The notes below the pieces were generated by a model. It made no database searches and had not been told where the DNA came from. It saw nothing but the letters and a program-made list of their open reading frames with translations. A DNA stretch of 64,000 nt, from assembly GCF_963662805.1 (NCBI RefSeq), contig NZ_OY759854.1, positions 282,678 through 346,677 of the forward strand, written 5' to 3'. This document shows, piece by piece, positions 16,809 to 24,672 of this stretch. Made by a program: the position numbers and the translations under genes. The number at the start of each line of letters is the position of its first letter. The stretch's first letter is position 1. This stretch comes from an uncultured Cohaesibacter sp. (GTDB lineage Bacteria > Pseudomonadota > Alphaproteobacteria > Rhizobiales > Cohaesibacteraceae).

Positions 16809-18331
16809 GACTTTTCTCCCGGCAAAGGCAGGCGCAGGCGGTGCCAGGCCTCGGTCGGCGCATCAACATGCTGCATCAGGCGCGACATATGAGCCTCCAT
16901 GTGTGCTTCGCAATCCGGATCATCAAGCGGACTTGTCTGGCCGGGATCCGTGTCGAGATCGAACAGGACCGTCGTGTTTTCCATCAGGCAACCCGGTCCA
17001 TAGGTGTTGTACATTGCACTGGTCTCATGCACCGGCAGGCGCAACAGCGGCATGTTGCGAGAAAAGGAGAACGGTGGCACCAACGTTGCTTTCTGCAGCT
17101 CTTCATCAACGAAGAAAGCGAAGATGTGGGTCGGCATCAGCGTGTATTGATAGATTTCCTGCGTGGAGAGATCATAAGGATAGCGGAAATAGGTGTGATG
17201 GCCGTCGGTGACATTCACCGCCCCGCCGAAGAAGCCGAACAGGATGGCCTCGTGCCCCGGAGCGCCCTCCAGCATTGGCAAGAGGGACAGGCCCTGCATT
17301 TCCGGCGCTGCCTCGGCCTCGAAAAGGTCCATGAAGGTGGCGCACAGATCCGGCGTCTGTGTCAGTGCATCGATCCTTGCTCCCGGTTTCGGGCTGCGGG
17401 GGTCATGCAGGAACAGCGGGAGATGGGCCAGTTCCTGATAGAGATTCATTCTGTTCTTGGCCCAGAAGTCATGCTCTCCAAGCAGAAAACCATGGTCGGT
17501 GGTGACGACCAGCGCCGTGTCCTGCCATAGATCGTGCTCGTCAAAGACATCGAGCAGACGGCCGAGCAGATGATCGCAGTGGGAGAGCGTGGCGCGATAG
17601 TTGGCGCGCAATTCCTCGCTTTCCAGCTCCGATTCTCCCACCCGGTCATAGGGTGGCCAATCCCGGGCGGGGCCGTTCCATGCGGTCCGGAAGGGATCCT
17701 TGAAGCGGTCCGGAGCCTGAAATGGCTCATGGGGATCGAAGCACTCGATCTGCAGGAACCAGTTGTCGCAGCTGCGGTTACGGTCGATGAAGTCGAGCCC
17801 GGCCTCAACCGTCTTGTGACTTGGGAAATCCTCTTCCACCCGAATGCGTTCGCGGTTGACTATGTTCTTGCGCGGATAGCTGCGGGGTTTTTCCGAATAT
17901 TGCTTCTCGTGCACCAGCGTTTTCAACGTCTTCCAGTCCGGGCAGGCGGCAGGCACCCACGGGTCGCCTTCTTGGCCGCGAATGAGGTCGTAGCTGTCAT
18001 AGCGATTGTGATAGGTGGCACCGCCATCTTCCCAATAGTGGAAATGGTCTGTCGAAAGATGGGAGTAGGTTCCCTTCTGCTTCATCAGTTCCTCGGTGAA
18101 GCAGACGTCGAAGGGTTCCACCGGCCCCCAACTGCGATGCAGGAAACCGAGACGCCCCGTCAGAATGTCGCGACGGGCGGGCATGCAGGGCATGGAGCCG
18201 ACATAGTGCTTGTCGAACGTGGCGCAACGCTCGGCGAGCCGGGTGAAGTTGGGTGTCGGAACCGTCGTGCCTCCATAGGGCTCAAGCATATGACGGTTCA
18301 GGCTGTCGAACAGCAGAAAAACGGTACGCAT
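16805..18331 (-). CDS. Type I sulfatase (CxPxR, formylglycine type), no signal peptide
   Basis: Sulfate ester hydrolase of the alkaline-phosphatase superfamily, 508 residues. The protein starts directly with the metal-binding strand MRTVFLLFDSLNRH, has the maturation motif CMPARRDILTG at about residue 49 (Cys to be converted to formylglycine), the second metal site near FDPHEPFQ, and VVTTDHGFLLGEH. No signal peptide is present, so it should act in the cytoplasm on a sulfated compound brought in by the neighbouring ABC importer. It needs a formylglycine-generating enzyme, not encoded here. It lies between the permease genes and the DUF4432 gene. The sugar is unknown; a related phosphonate monoesterase activity cannot be excluded. 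Confidence 0.88.
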   Translation of the reverse strand: MRTVFLLFDSLNRHMLEPYGGTTVPTPNFTRLAERCATFDKHYVGSMPCMPARRDILTGRLGFLHRSWGPVEPFDVCFTEELMKQKGTYSHLSTDHFHYWEDGGATYHNRYDSYDLIRGQEGDPWVPAACPDWKTLKTLVHEKQYSEKPRSYPRKNIVNRERIRVEEDFPSHKTVEAGLDFIDRNRSCDNWFLQIECFDPHEPFQAPDRFKDPFRTAWNGPARDWPPYDRVGESELESEELRANYRATLSHCDHLLGRLLDVFDEHDLWQDTALVVTTDHGFLLGEHDFWAKNRMNLYQELAHLPLFLHDPRSPKPGARIDALTQTPDLCATFMDLFEAEAAPEMQGLSLLPMLEGAPGHEAILFGFFGGAVNVTDGHHTYFRYPYDLSTQEIYQYTLMPTHIFAFFVDEELQKATLVPPFSFSRNMPLLRLPVHETSAMYNTYGPGCLMENTTVLFDLDTDPGQTSPLDDPDCEAHMEAHMSRLMQHVDAPTEAWHRLRLPLPGEKS

Positions 18332-18340
18332 GATGGACTC

Positions 18341-19171
18341 CTATTTGACAGCACCTGATGTCAGTCCACGCACGATGAAGCGCTGGGCGAAAATCAGCAG
18401 AATGAAAGCGGGAATGATGGACAGGGCAGAGGCGGCAGCCATCTCGGTGTAGGCGATGGTGTTCTCCTGCGCGTATTTTCCGATGCCGAGCGGCACGGTC
18501 GCCGTTGCCCGCTGGGACAGGGTGAGGGCGACGGGGAACTCGTTCCAGGAGAAGATGAAGCACAGGATGCCTGTGGCCGCGAGGCCGGGCCGGACGATGG
18601 GCACGACGACAGAGCGCAGGATCTGCGGTGTTCTGGCGCCATCGATCTGGGCGGCTTCGACCAGCTCCTTCGGCACGTCACGGATGAACACACCCATCAT
18701 CCAGAGCGCCATCGGCAGGTTGATTGTCGTATGGGCCAGAATGATGCCGGTATAGGTGTTATCAAGGCCGATAAAGCGGAACATCGTGTACCATGCCCCG
18801 GCGAGGGTGATCGGCGGGACCATATGAAAGATGACCGACCAGGCCAGAAGCAGGCGCAGCACCCAGTCCGCCCACCGCAGCCGGTAGAGCGAGAAGGCGG
18901 CCAGAGTGGCGACCGTCAGCACAATGGTGGTCGAGCATAGCGCAATGATCGAAGAGTTCTTGAAGTTGGTCAGGAAGTCGGACGTTTTGCCGGTCAGCAC
19001 CGAGACATAGGAAAACAGGGTGGGCGAGAAGCGCCATTGTCCCATGAGCAGGGCGATCTGGGTCTTGAAGCTGGCCATGATGATCCATGCAAAGGGGAAC
19101 AGCACGATCAGCGCAAAACTGAACAGAAGGATATGACGCCCGAGCGGAGTAAACCTGTTGAGGGAGATCAT
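18341..19171 (-). CDS. Sugar ABC transporter permease (MalG-like)
   Basis: Inner-membrane permease of a family-1 carbohydrate ABC importer, 276 residues with six predicted membrane segments. The EAA loop that contacts the ATPase is visible as ELVEAAQIDGARTPQILRSV, and the N-terminus shows the short cytoplasmic tail plus a hydrophobic helix (about 13-33). It overlaps the upstream MalF-like gene by 4 bases and lies 9 bases before the sulfatase start, so all are in one transcript. Confidence 0.92.
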   Translation of the reverse strand: MISLNRFTPLGRHILLFSFALIVLFPFAWIIMASFKTQIALLMGQWRFSPTLFSYVSVLTGKTSDFLTNFKNSSIIALCSTTIVLTVATLAAFSLYRLRWADWVLRLLLAWSVIFHMVPPITLAGAWYTMFRFIGLDNTYTGIILAHTTINLPMALWMMGVFIRDVPKELVEAAQIDGARTPQILRSVVVPIVRPGLAATGILCFIFSWNEFPVALTLSQRATATVPLGIGKYAQENTIAYTEMAAASALSIIPAFILLIFAQRFIVRGLTSGAVK

Positions 19172-20043
19172 GCGTTTGGCTCCTTCCGGGCAGCAAAGCG
19201 TGAGGCTGCCATGATCAGTGAGGCGATCACCGCAATGGTCGCAAGCGACATGGCCGATCCGTATCCGGCCTGATCCTCGGTGAAGAAGCGCCGGTAGATG
19301 GTGAAGGAAATGACCTCGGTTGACGTGCCCGGCCCGCCGCCGGTCAGCAGATAGACCTCGTCGAAGACCTTGAAGGCAAGGATCATCCGGAAGATGAAGG
19401 TGACGATGATGGCAGGCATCATCAGCGGCAGGATGAGAAAGCGCAGAACCTGCCAGCCGCGGGCGCCGTCGACTTCTGCCGCTTCGAAGATGTCCTGCGG
19501 CAGGCTTTCAAGGCTTGCCAGCATCAAGAGGAAGCAGAAGGGCGTCCAGTGCCAGACATCGACAATGATAACGCTCATCAGTGCGAGGTTCGGATTGCCG
19601 AGCCAGTCGACCGGATTGCCCCCAAACCATAGGATGGCCTGATTGAGGACACCGAAGTCATAGGAATACATCAGTTTCCAGATCGCCCCGATGATGATGC
19701 CGGGCACCAGAATGGGCAGTATGAATACGGTGCGGTAGAAGATTTTCAACCGTGTGACACGGCTGGTCAGCAGAGCCAGCCAGAAACCGAGCAGCATCTG
19801 GAATGCAACGGCAACCACTGCAAACAGGATGGTGTTGCCAATGCCTGCTCGAAACAATGTGTCGGAGAACAGGCGGGTGTAGTTGCGTAGCCCGATCCAT
19901 TCCCAAATGGCCTCTCGATTGACCCATTCGATATCGTGAAAGCTGAGAGCCAACAGATTGAAGAGGGGCAATATCGTCAGCAGGATGAACAGGGCAAGGG
20001 CGGGTGCCAACGTAGCATAGCGCCAGAAGCGATCCGATTTCAT
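19168..20043 (-). CDS. Sugar ABC transporter permease (MalF-like)
   Basis: Partner permease, 291 residues, six membrane segments, with the family EAA loop DIFEAAEVDGARGWQVLRFL. The N-terminus has the typical FRYATLAPALALFILLTILP-like first helix. Together with the MalG-like subunit it forms the channel for the substrate handed over by the binding protein encoded just upstream. A strong hairpin separates it from the binding-protein gene, as is common when the binding protein is made in excess. Confidence 0.92.
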   Translation of the reverse strand: MKSDRFWRYATLAPALALFILLTILPLFNLLALSFHDIEWVNREAIWEWIGLRNYTRLFSDTLFRAGIGNTILFAVVAVAFQMLLGFWLALLTSRVTRLKIFYRTVFILPILVPGIIIGAIWKLMYSYDFGVLNQAILWFGGNPVDWLGNPNLALMSVIIVDVWHWTPFCFLLMLASLESLPQDIFEAAEVDGARGWQVLRFLILPLMMPAIIVTFIFRMILAFKVFDEVYLLTGGGPGTSTEVISFTIYRRFFTEDQAGYGSAMSLATIAVIASLIMAASRFAARKEPNA

Positions 20044-20065
20044 GAAACTGGTCCGTTCGTCAGGA

Positions 20066-20093
20066 AGCCGTCCCGCGCTGGTGCGGGACGGCT
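20066..20093 (-). other. Intercistronic hairpin between binding-protein and permease genes
   Basis: AGCCGTCCCGC at 20066-20076 pairs perfectly over 11 bases with GCGGGACGGCT at 20083-20093, loop 6 bases. It lies 9 bases past the binding-protein stop. Such stems often protect the upstream message from 3' decay or cause partial termination, raising binding-protein level over permease level. Confidence 0.75.
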
Positions 20094-20102
20094 CTGGGAG
20101 GA

Positions 20103-21437
20103 TTACTCGAGATCAGGCAGAACGGGTGCGTCATAACCCGCATTTTTCATGATCTCGGCAATTTCCTTCGCTGCGGTATTGAGCGCGTCCTTGAGCTCCA
20201 TTTGCCCGCCGATTGCCTCGTTGAGACGCAACTCGGTGACGGCAAGAACTTGACTGGATTCAGGGATCAGGAAGGTCAGCTTGGCGGTCGGAATGGCGGC
20301 TGCCATTGCCTTCATCCAGCGGAATTCCTGCGTGTCCGACATCGGGCCTTCAAGAACCGCACGGCTGACCGGAGCCGACCCTGCGCGGGCATAGGCTTCC
20401 TGAGCTTCCTCGCTCTGGAACCAGGTCAGGAAGGCAAGAGCCGCTTTCTTGCGATCATCGGGAACGTTCTTCGGAACCCCTGCCAGCCAGTGGCCAAGCG
20501 GGGTTGCCCCCTCATGGTCCTTGGATGCCGGAGTGGCGGTATAGTTCACCTTGTTCACGACGGCAGACTGGTTGGGATCATCAAACAGGCCGGGAGACAG
20601 AACCGACATGATATGGCCAGCCTTGCCAGTCGCCATATTCTGAATGACGTTGGTCTGGGTCTGGCCTGCTGTCGACGGATGGCCGACTTCGCGGGCAAGC
20701 TTGATGTAGGTTTCCATCCCTTTGAGGGTTTCGGGGCTGTTGATGGTGATGGTGAAGTCACCAGCTTTCTGATCCTTGAAAATGCCGCCACCAAAGGACC
20801 AGATGTAGGGGAAGACATCATAGGTGACGTCAAAGGCCCCGCGTTGGCCGCGTTGGCTGATGCCATACATTCTGGGCTGGTCGTTGAGAACCTTGGCATT
20901 GGCCATCAACTCGTCCCAGGTGGTGGGGATTTTCAGGCCCTTTTCTTCATAGAGATCCGCTCTGTAGTGCAGGATCAGAATGTTCGGGTTGACCGGCACG
21001 GATAACAACTTGCCATCGCCACCACAGGTGACGCTCATCGTTGTGGCATCCCAGCAAACAGACTCGTCAAAATCATAGATGTCGGCCGAGAGTTTGAAGT
21101 CCGGATCGATGTTCGTCAGGGGATCCAGAAATCCGCCCTTGTAGAATTCAACGAAGAAGCCCGCATTCATGATCAACAGATCAAACGGGCTCTGGTCGGT
21201 TCTGACGGCGGTGCGCTGTTTCTCCAGCGAACCGGCGAAGGGGTTGACGTCGAGATCAACCTTGTTGCCCGTTGTCTCTTCATAGAGTTCAACAACCGAC
21301 TGGAAGCCGGGGAACCAAGGAGACTGGTTGATGACTATCGTGATGGGTACTTCCGCAGCCAGTGCGGGAGCCGTAAGGACGGCGGCAAGCGCTGTGCCGG
21401 TCAGCAAACCGGCAACATTCAATTTCTTCAAGATCAT
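20103..21437 (-). CDS. Sugar ABC transporter substrate-binding protein (family 1)
   Basis: Periplasmic solute-binding protein of the maltose/glycerol-phosphate type, 444 residues. A cleavable signal peptide covers about residues 1-27 (positive KK, hydrophobic core, APALAAE cleavage area). The mature part has the two-lobe pattern with FDLLIMNAGFFVEFYKGGFLDP near the start and the LAFLTWFQSEEAQEAYARAG segment in the second half. GGGAGG precedes the ATG. It is the first gene of the sulfatase/DUF4432/ABC operon; the ligand is probably a sulfated or otherwise modified sugar, inferred only from the neighbours. Confidence 0.92.
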   Translation of the reverse strand: MILKKLNVAGLLTGTALAAVLTAPALAAEVPITIVINQSPWFPGFQSVVELYEETTGNKVDLDVNPFAGSLEKQRTAVRTDQSPFDLLIMNAGFFVEFYKGGFLDPLTNIDPDFKLSADIYDFDESVCWDATTMSVTCGGDGKLLSVPVNPNILILHYRADLYEEKGLKIPTTWDELMANAKVLNDQPRMYGISQRGQRGAFDVTYDVFPYIWSFGGGIFKDQKAGDFTITINSPETLKGMETYIKLAREVGHPSTAGQTQTNVIQNMATGKAGHIMSVLSPGLFDDPNQSAVVNKVNYTATPASKDHEGATPLGHWLAGVPKNVPDDRKKAALAFLTWFQSEEAQEAYARAGSAPVSRAVLEGPMSDTQEFRWMKAMAAAIPTAKLTFLIPESSQVLAVTELRLNEAIGGQMELKDALNTAAKEIAEIMKNAGYDAPVLPDLE

Positions 21438-21540
21438 AGGTATCCTCCCATTGAATCCGGTCCGGGCCTCCTCCGCCCAACGGATTGCACAATGACTATG
21501 CCACCACCCACGTCATTCCTGAAATGATAAAACTTGTGAT

Positions 21541-21648
21541 CTTCATAGCCATTGACTATGGCATGAAGCGTGGACCAGCCGGCCCTGAGCTTGGCCCACT
21601 GTCAGGAACGGGCCTCACGCCTCCGGAACGGCAGGACCGTTCCTGACA
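21541..21648. promoter_or_regulatory. Two inverted repeats between the LysR and binding-protein genes
   Basis: An interrupted palindrome at 21541-21568 (CTTCAT-A-GCCAT, TGACT, ATGGC-ATGAAG) lies about 105 bases upstream of the binding-protein start. A perfect 12-base repeat, TGTCAGGAACGG at 21600-21611 and CCGTTCCTGACA at 21637-21648, follows, with a further GGAACGG copy inside. The first is a good operator candidate; the second may be an operator or the end structure of the LysR message. Confidence 0.6.
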
Positions 21649-21721
21649 AGTTATCGATGATGGGCAGGCTTGCGCAATGTGGGAGATTGCCACTGATGGT
21701 ATTGTCGATTGCGACAACCCG

Positions 21722-22657
21722 TCAGTTGACAGGGTCTCTCTGACACAGCTCCTTGATTTTTGCGGCAAAGAACTGGGCCGCAGGTGTCAGCAGCTTGGGT
21801 TGGCGATAGATGAGACCAGCGGCTCGCGAGGAGGCGAGTTCGGGAACATTGATCTCAACAAGATCCTTGCCCTCCGGAATGCGCCGAACCGATCGTGTTG
21901 TATAGAGCAGGACATCGTGCTTGAGGGCGAAATTGAGCAGGAAGGTCTGGGAGGTTGAGACGACGACGGGTTCTGGCGGTGTTTCTCCCAGACTGATCAC
22001 CCGGCCATCCAGCTTGCGCCGCGCAAGGGTGTGAACGGGCGGCAGCGCCCACTCCGATGCCAGCGCTTCTCGAGGTGTGATGTGGGTACGTTTGGCCAGC
22101 GGATGCTCCGGGCGCCCTGTGACGATCAGGTCGTCATCGGTGAGGAATTCAAAGGCATAGCGCTGTTCTCCGCCTGACAATGGCTTTTCCGCGACAACAA
22201 AATCCAGAGCACCATCTTCGAGCCCCGCAAGAAGGCTCTCATCGAAGCCGCTGTTGATGAAGATTTGAATGCCGGGCCGCTCCAACAGGGCCTCGGCAAC
22301 CGCCTCAGGCAATTTGCGACGGACCCATGAAGGGCCTGCCCCAATGCGGACCTGACCAATCGTGCCGTCGCGCATGGCTTCGATTTCTTCAACGGCATCA
22401 TTGACCTGAGCCGAAACGAGACGGGCGTGTCGTAGCAGGCGTTCACCAATCGGTGTGACCGACACCCCATGGGCCGTTCGGGTGAACAAGGGCGCGCGCA
22501 ATTGATATTCGAGCTGCTGGATCGCTTTGGAGAGAGTTGGCTGGGCGACATTGAGGGCGTCTGCCGCCTTGGTGATGTTGCCCAGTTCTGCCGTGCGGAG
22601 AAAATAGGTCAATAAGCGAAGATCAATCTTGTTGGCCGTCACGGAACGCACTCCCAT
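21722..22657 (-). CDS. LysR-family transcriptional regulator
   Basis: DNA-binding regulator of 311 residues. The N-terminal winged helix-turn-helix (about 10-70) has the pattern YFLRTAELGNITKAADALN followed by AQPTLSKAIQQLE; the C-terminal effector domain covers about 95-300. It is encoded on the same strand as the binding-protein operon downstream and the kinase/isomerase genes upstream, so it may be transcribed with either or alone. It probably governs one of the sugar blocks, with the palindromes at 21541-21648 as candidate sites. A TGA directly precedes the chosen ATG in frame, which limits the start. Confidence 0.9.
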   Translation of the reverse strand: MGVRSVTANKIDLRLLTYFLRTAELGNITKAADALNVAQPTLSKAIQQLEYQLRAPLFTRTAHGVSVTPIGERLLRHARLVSAQVNDAVEEIEAMRDGTIGQVRIGAGPSWVRRKLPEAVAEALLERPGIQIFINSGFDESLLAGLEDGALDFVVAEKPLSGGEQRYAFEFLTDDDLIVTGRPEHPLAKRTHITPREALASEWALPPVHTLARRKLDGRVISLGETPPEPVVVSTSQTFLLNFALKHDVLLYTTRSVRRIPEGKDLVEINVPELASSRAAGLIYRQPKLLTPAAQFFAAKIKELCQRDPVN

Positions 22658-22930
22658 TCATACCAGATCGGAACGCCCGGGCAAGGCATAGCCACTCTGT
22701 TTGAAGAATGACACTAGCACGGTGGCACCGTCTGCAAAGAGGTCTTCTTCCAGTTCATCAACGTCAGAAACAAGGCGAGAGAGGCTCCACTCGGGCAGCT
22801 ACTCGTGAAACCAGCCGCAACAACACGATTCGAGTCTGAACCATGCGTGGCTTATCTATCATTCTTTACATTTGAGCCTCTCCAGTGTGTGCCGGCTCTG
22901 GTCAGAAGGGGCGTGCCTTGCCTTTCGACT

Positions 22931-24577
22931 TCAGTCTGCGCTGAGTGCCTTCATTTGGGCACGCGTTGAGCGGTTGAGCGCCTGCAATTTGCAGAAGATG
23001 TCGTATTTGGCCGCATGCAGGCCGCGATAGGACGTCTGATCCGGATTGATCACCTCGGCGAAGCGGGACATTGCCCCCGCCGCCTCGACGACCGATGCAT
23101 ATCGGCCCGCAGCCACAGCGCCAATAATGGCTCCGCCCAGCAGCACAGGCTCTTCGCTATCGGGCAGGGCGACGGAAAGGCCGGTGGTGTCTGCCAGAAT
23201 ACGCCTGAACAGGGCGCTCTGCGCCGCTCCCCCGCTCAACACAAGGGTCTCAAGTCCGTGCCCCTTTCCCTTTGCCGCATCAACGATCTGCCGGGTGCCA
23301 TAGCAAAGGCCGCAGAGACCGGCGACATAGAGGCTGACTAGATTCGAGAGACTGGCATCAAGGGTGAGCCCGCTGATGACCGCTGTCGCTTCCGGGTCGG
23401 CATGCGGGGCGCGGTTGCCGAGATATTCCGGCACCACATGCACGTCCCTTGCAAGGAAGGCGACCTTGTCCATGCTGCCTGCCGTGGCAAGCGCCTGTTC
23501 TTCCAAATAGACGAGCAGGGGCTTGACCACTTTCTCGGCTTCGGCATTGGCAGTGGGAAAGGCCGGGTGAGAGGCAACAAGAAAATCAAGCGCTGCACCA
23601 TAGGCGGACTGTCCCCCTTCCAGCAGCCAGTATCCGGGCACCATGGCCCCATAATACGGCCCCCAGACGCCATCGACAAACAGCGGCTCTTTCGACAGCG
23701 CCATGGCGCAGGCCGAGGTTCCCATGATGAAGGCCATCTGCTTTTCCGGGTCAAGGGTCGAGCCGTCCGGCAGACGCCCCGCGAATGTCCCCACGCCACC
23801 ACTGTGGGCGTCGATCAACGATGCACCAACCTTCGTTCCTTCGAAGAGGCCGAGCTCCTCGGCCGCCGCCGCTGTCAATCCACCCCCGAGAGGCGCGGCG
23901 ATATCCTGAATGTCATCACCGATGCGGGCAAAGCCGTCCTCGGCCAGCGCTCCAAGGCCAATGGTGCGGAAATAGCTCTCGTCCCAGCTGGTATCGTGGG
24001 ACATGTAGGTCCATTTGCAGGTGACGGTGCAGACCGAGCGCGACGTCGACCCCGTCGCCCGCCAGGTCAGAAAATCGGCAAGATCCATGAAATGCCCTGC
24101 TGAGGCAAAGGTCTCGGGGCGATTTTCCTTCAGCCACAAAAGCTTCGGGGTCTCCATTTCCGGCGAGATCGTGCCGCCGACATAATTGAGAACGGCATAT
24201 TTGCCGCTGTTGATGCGGTGGGCCTGTTCGATGGCTCGATGATCCATCCAGACGATGACATTGCGCTCTGCATCTTCCGACGGTCCCACTGGCAAGGGAT
24301 TGCCGGACGGGTCCAGCACCACCAGCGAGCAGGTTGCATCAAAGCCGACACCCTTGACGTCTTGAGGGTCTGTGATCTTTGCCTCTGCGAGAACGTTTCT
24401 CGTGCAGTGACAGATCGCCTGCCAGATGTCGTTTGAGGATTGCTCGACGATGTCGCCTGCTTCCTTCCAGATACTGATCGGCTTTTTTGCCGCCGCCAGA
24501 AGAGTGCCGTCTTCATCAAACAGTCCGGCGCGGGCGCTGCCCGTTCCAACGTCAATCCCGATATAATAGTCGCTCAT
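22931..24577 (-). CDS. FGGY-family pentulose kinase, D-ribulokinase-like
   Basis: Sugar kinase of about 548 residues, longer than the YgcE-like enzyme in this window and of the ribulokinase branch. It begins YYIGIDVGTGSARAGLFDEDG, has WMDHRAIEQAHRIN and the CKWTYMSHD motif found in D-ribulokinases (human FGGY type) and ribitol-operon kinases, and the C-terminal nucleotide motif VLSGGAAQSALFRRILADTTG. The ATG at 24577 has GGAGGG 8 bases before it; a start at 24661 would add 28 residues with no family support. It follows an isomerase gene, giving the usual isomerase-then-kinase pair: ketose from aldose, then ketose phosphate. D-ribulose or another ketopentose is the likely substrate. Confidence 0.88.
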   Translation of the reverse strand: MSDYYIGIDVGTGSARAGLFDEDGTLLAAAKKPISIWKEAGDIVEQSSNDIWQAICHCTRNVLAEAKITDPQDVKGVGFDATCSLVVLDPSGNPLPVGPSEDAERNVIVWMDHRAIEQAHRINSGKYAVLNYVGGTISPEMETPKLLWLKENRPETFASAGHFMDLADFLTWRATGSTSRSVCTVTCKWTYMSHDTSWDESYFRTIGLGALAEDGFARIGDDIQDIAAPLGGGLTAAAAEELGLFEGTKVGASLIDAHSGGVGTFAGRLPDGSTLDPEKQMAFIMGTSACAMALSKEPLFVDGVWGPYYGAMVPGYWLLEGGQSAYGAALDFLVASHPAFPTANAEAEKVVKPLLVYLEEQALATAGSMDKVAFLARDVHVVPEYLGNRAPHADPEATAVISGLTLDASLSNLVSLYVAGLCGLCYGTRQIVDAAKGKGHGLETLVLSGGAAQSALFRRILADTTGLSVALPDSEEPVLLGGAIIGAVAAGRYASVVEAAGAMSRFAEVINPDQTSYRGLHAAKYDIFCKLQALNRSTRAQMKALSAD

Positions 24578-24635
24578 TGTCAGGTCCCTCCGCTCGTCCG
24601 GTTGCTTTCCGACACATCCTTGTCCTGTTGTTGCG

Positions 24636-24659
24636 GCGAGACGCTTTGAAGCGTCTCGC
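24636..24659 (-). other. Intercistronic hairpin between isomerase and kinase genes
   Basis: GCGAGACGC at 24636-24644 pairs perfectly with GCGTCTCGC at 24651-24659, loop TTTGAA (which can pair further). It lies 14 bases after the isomerase stop. No T-run follows on the minus strand, so processing or partial attenuation is more likely than full termination. Confidence 0.65.
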
Positions 24660-24672
24660 ACTGTCGCATAGC

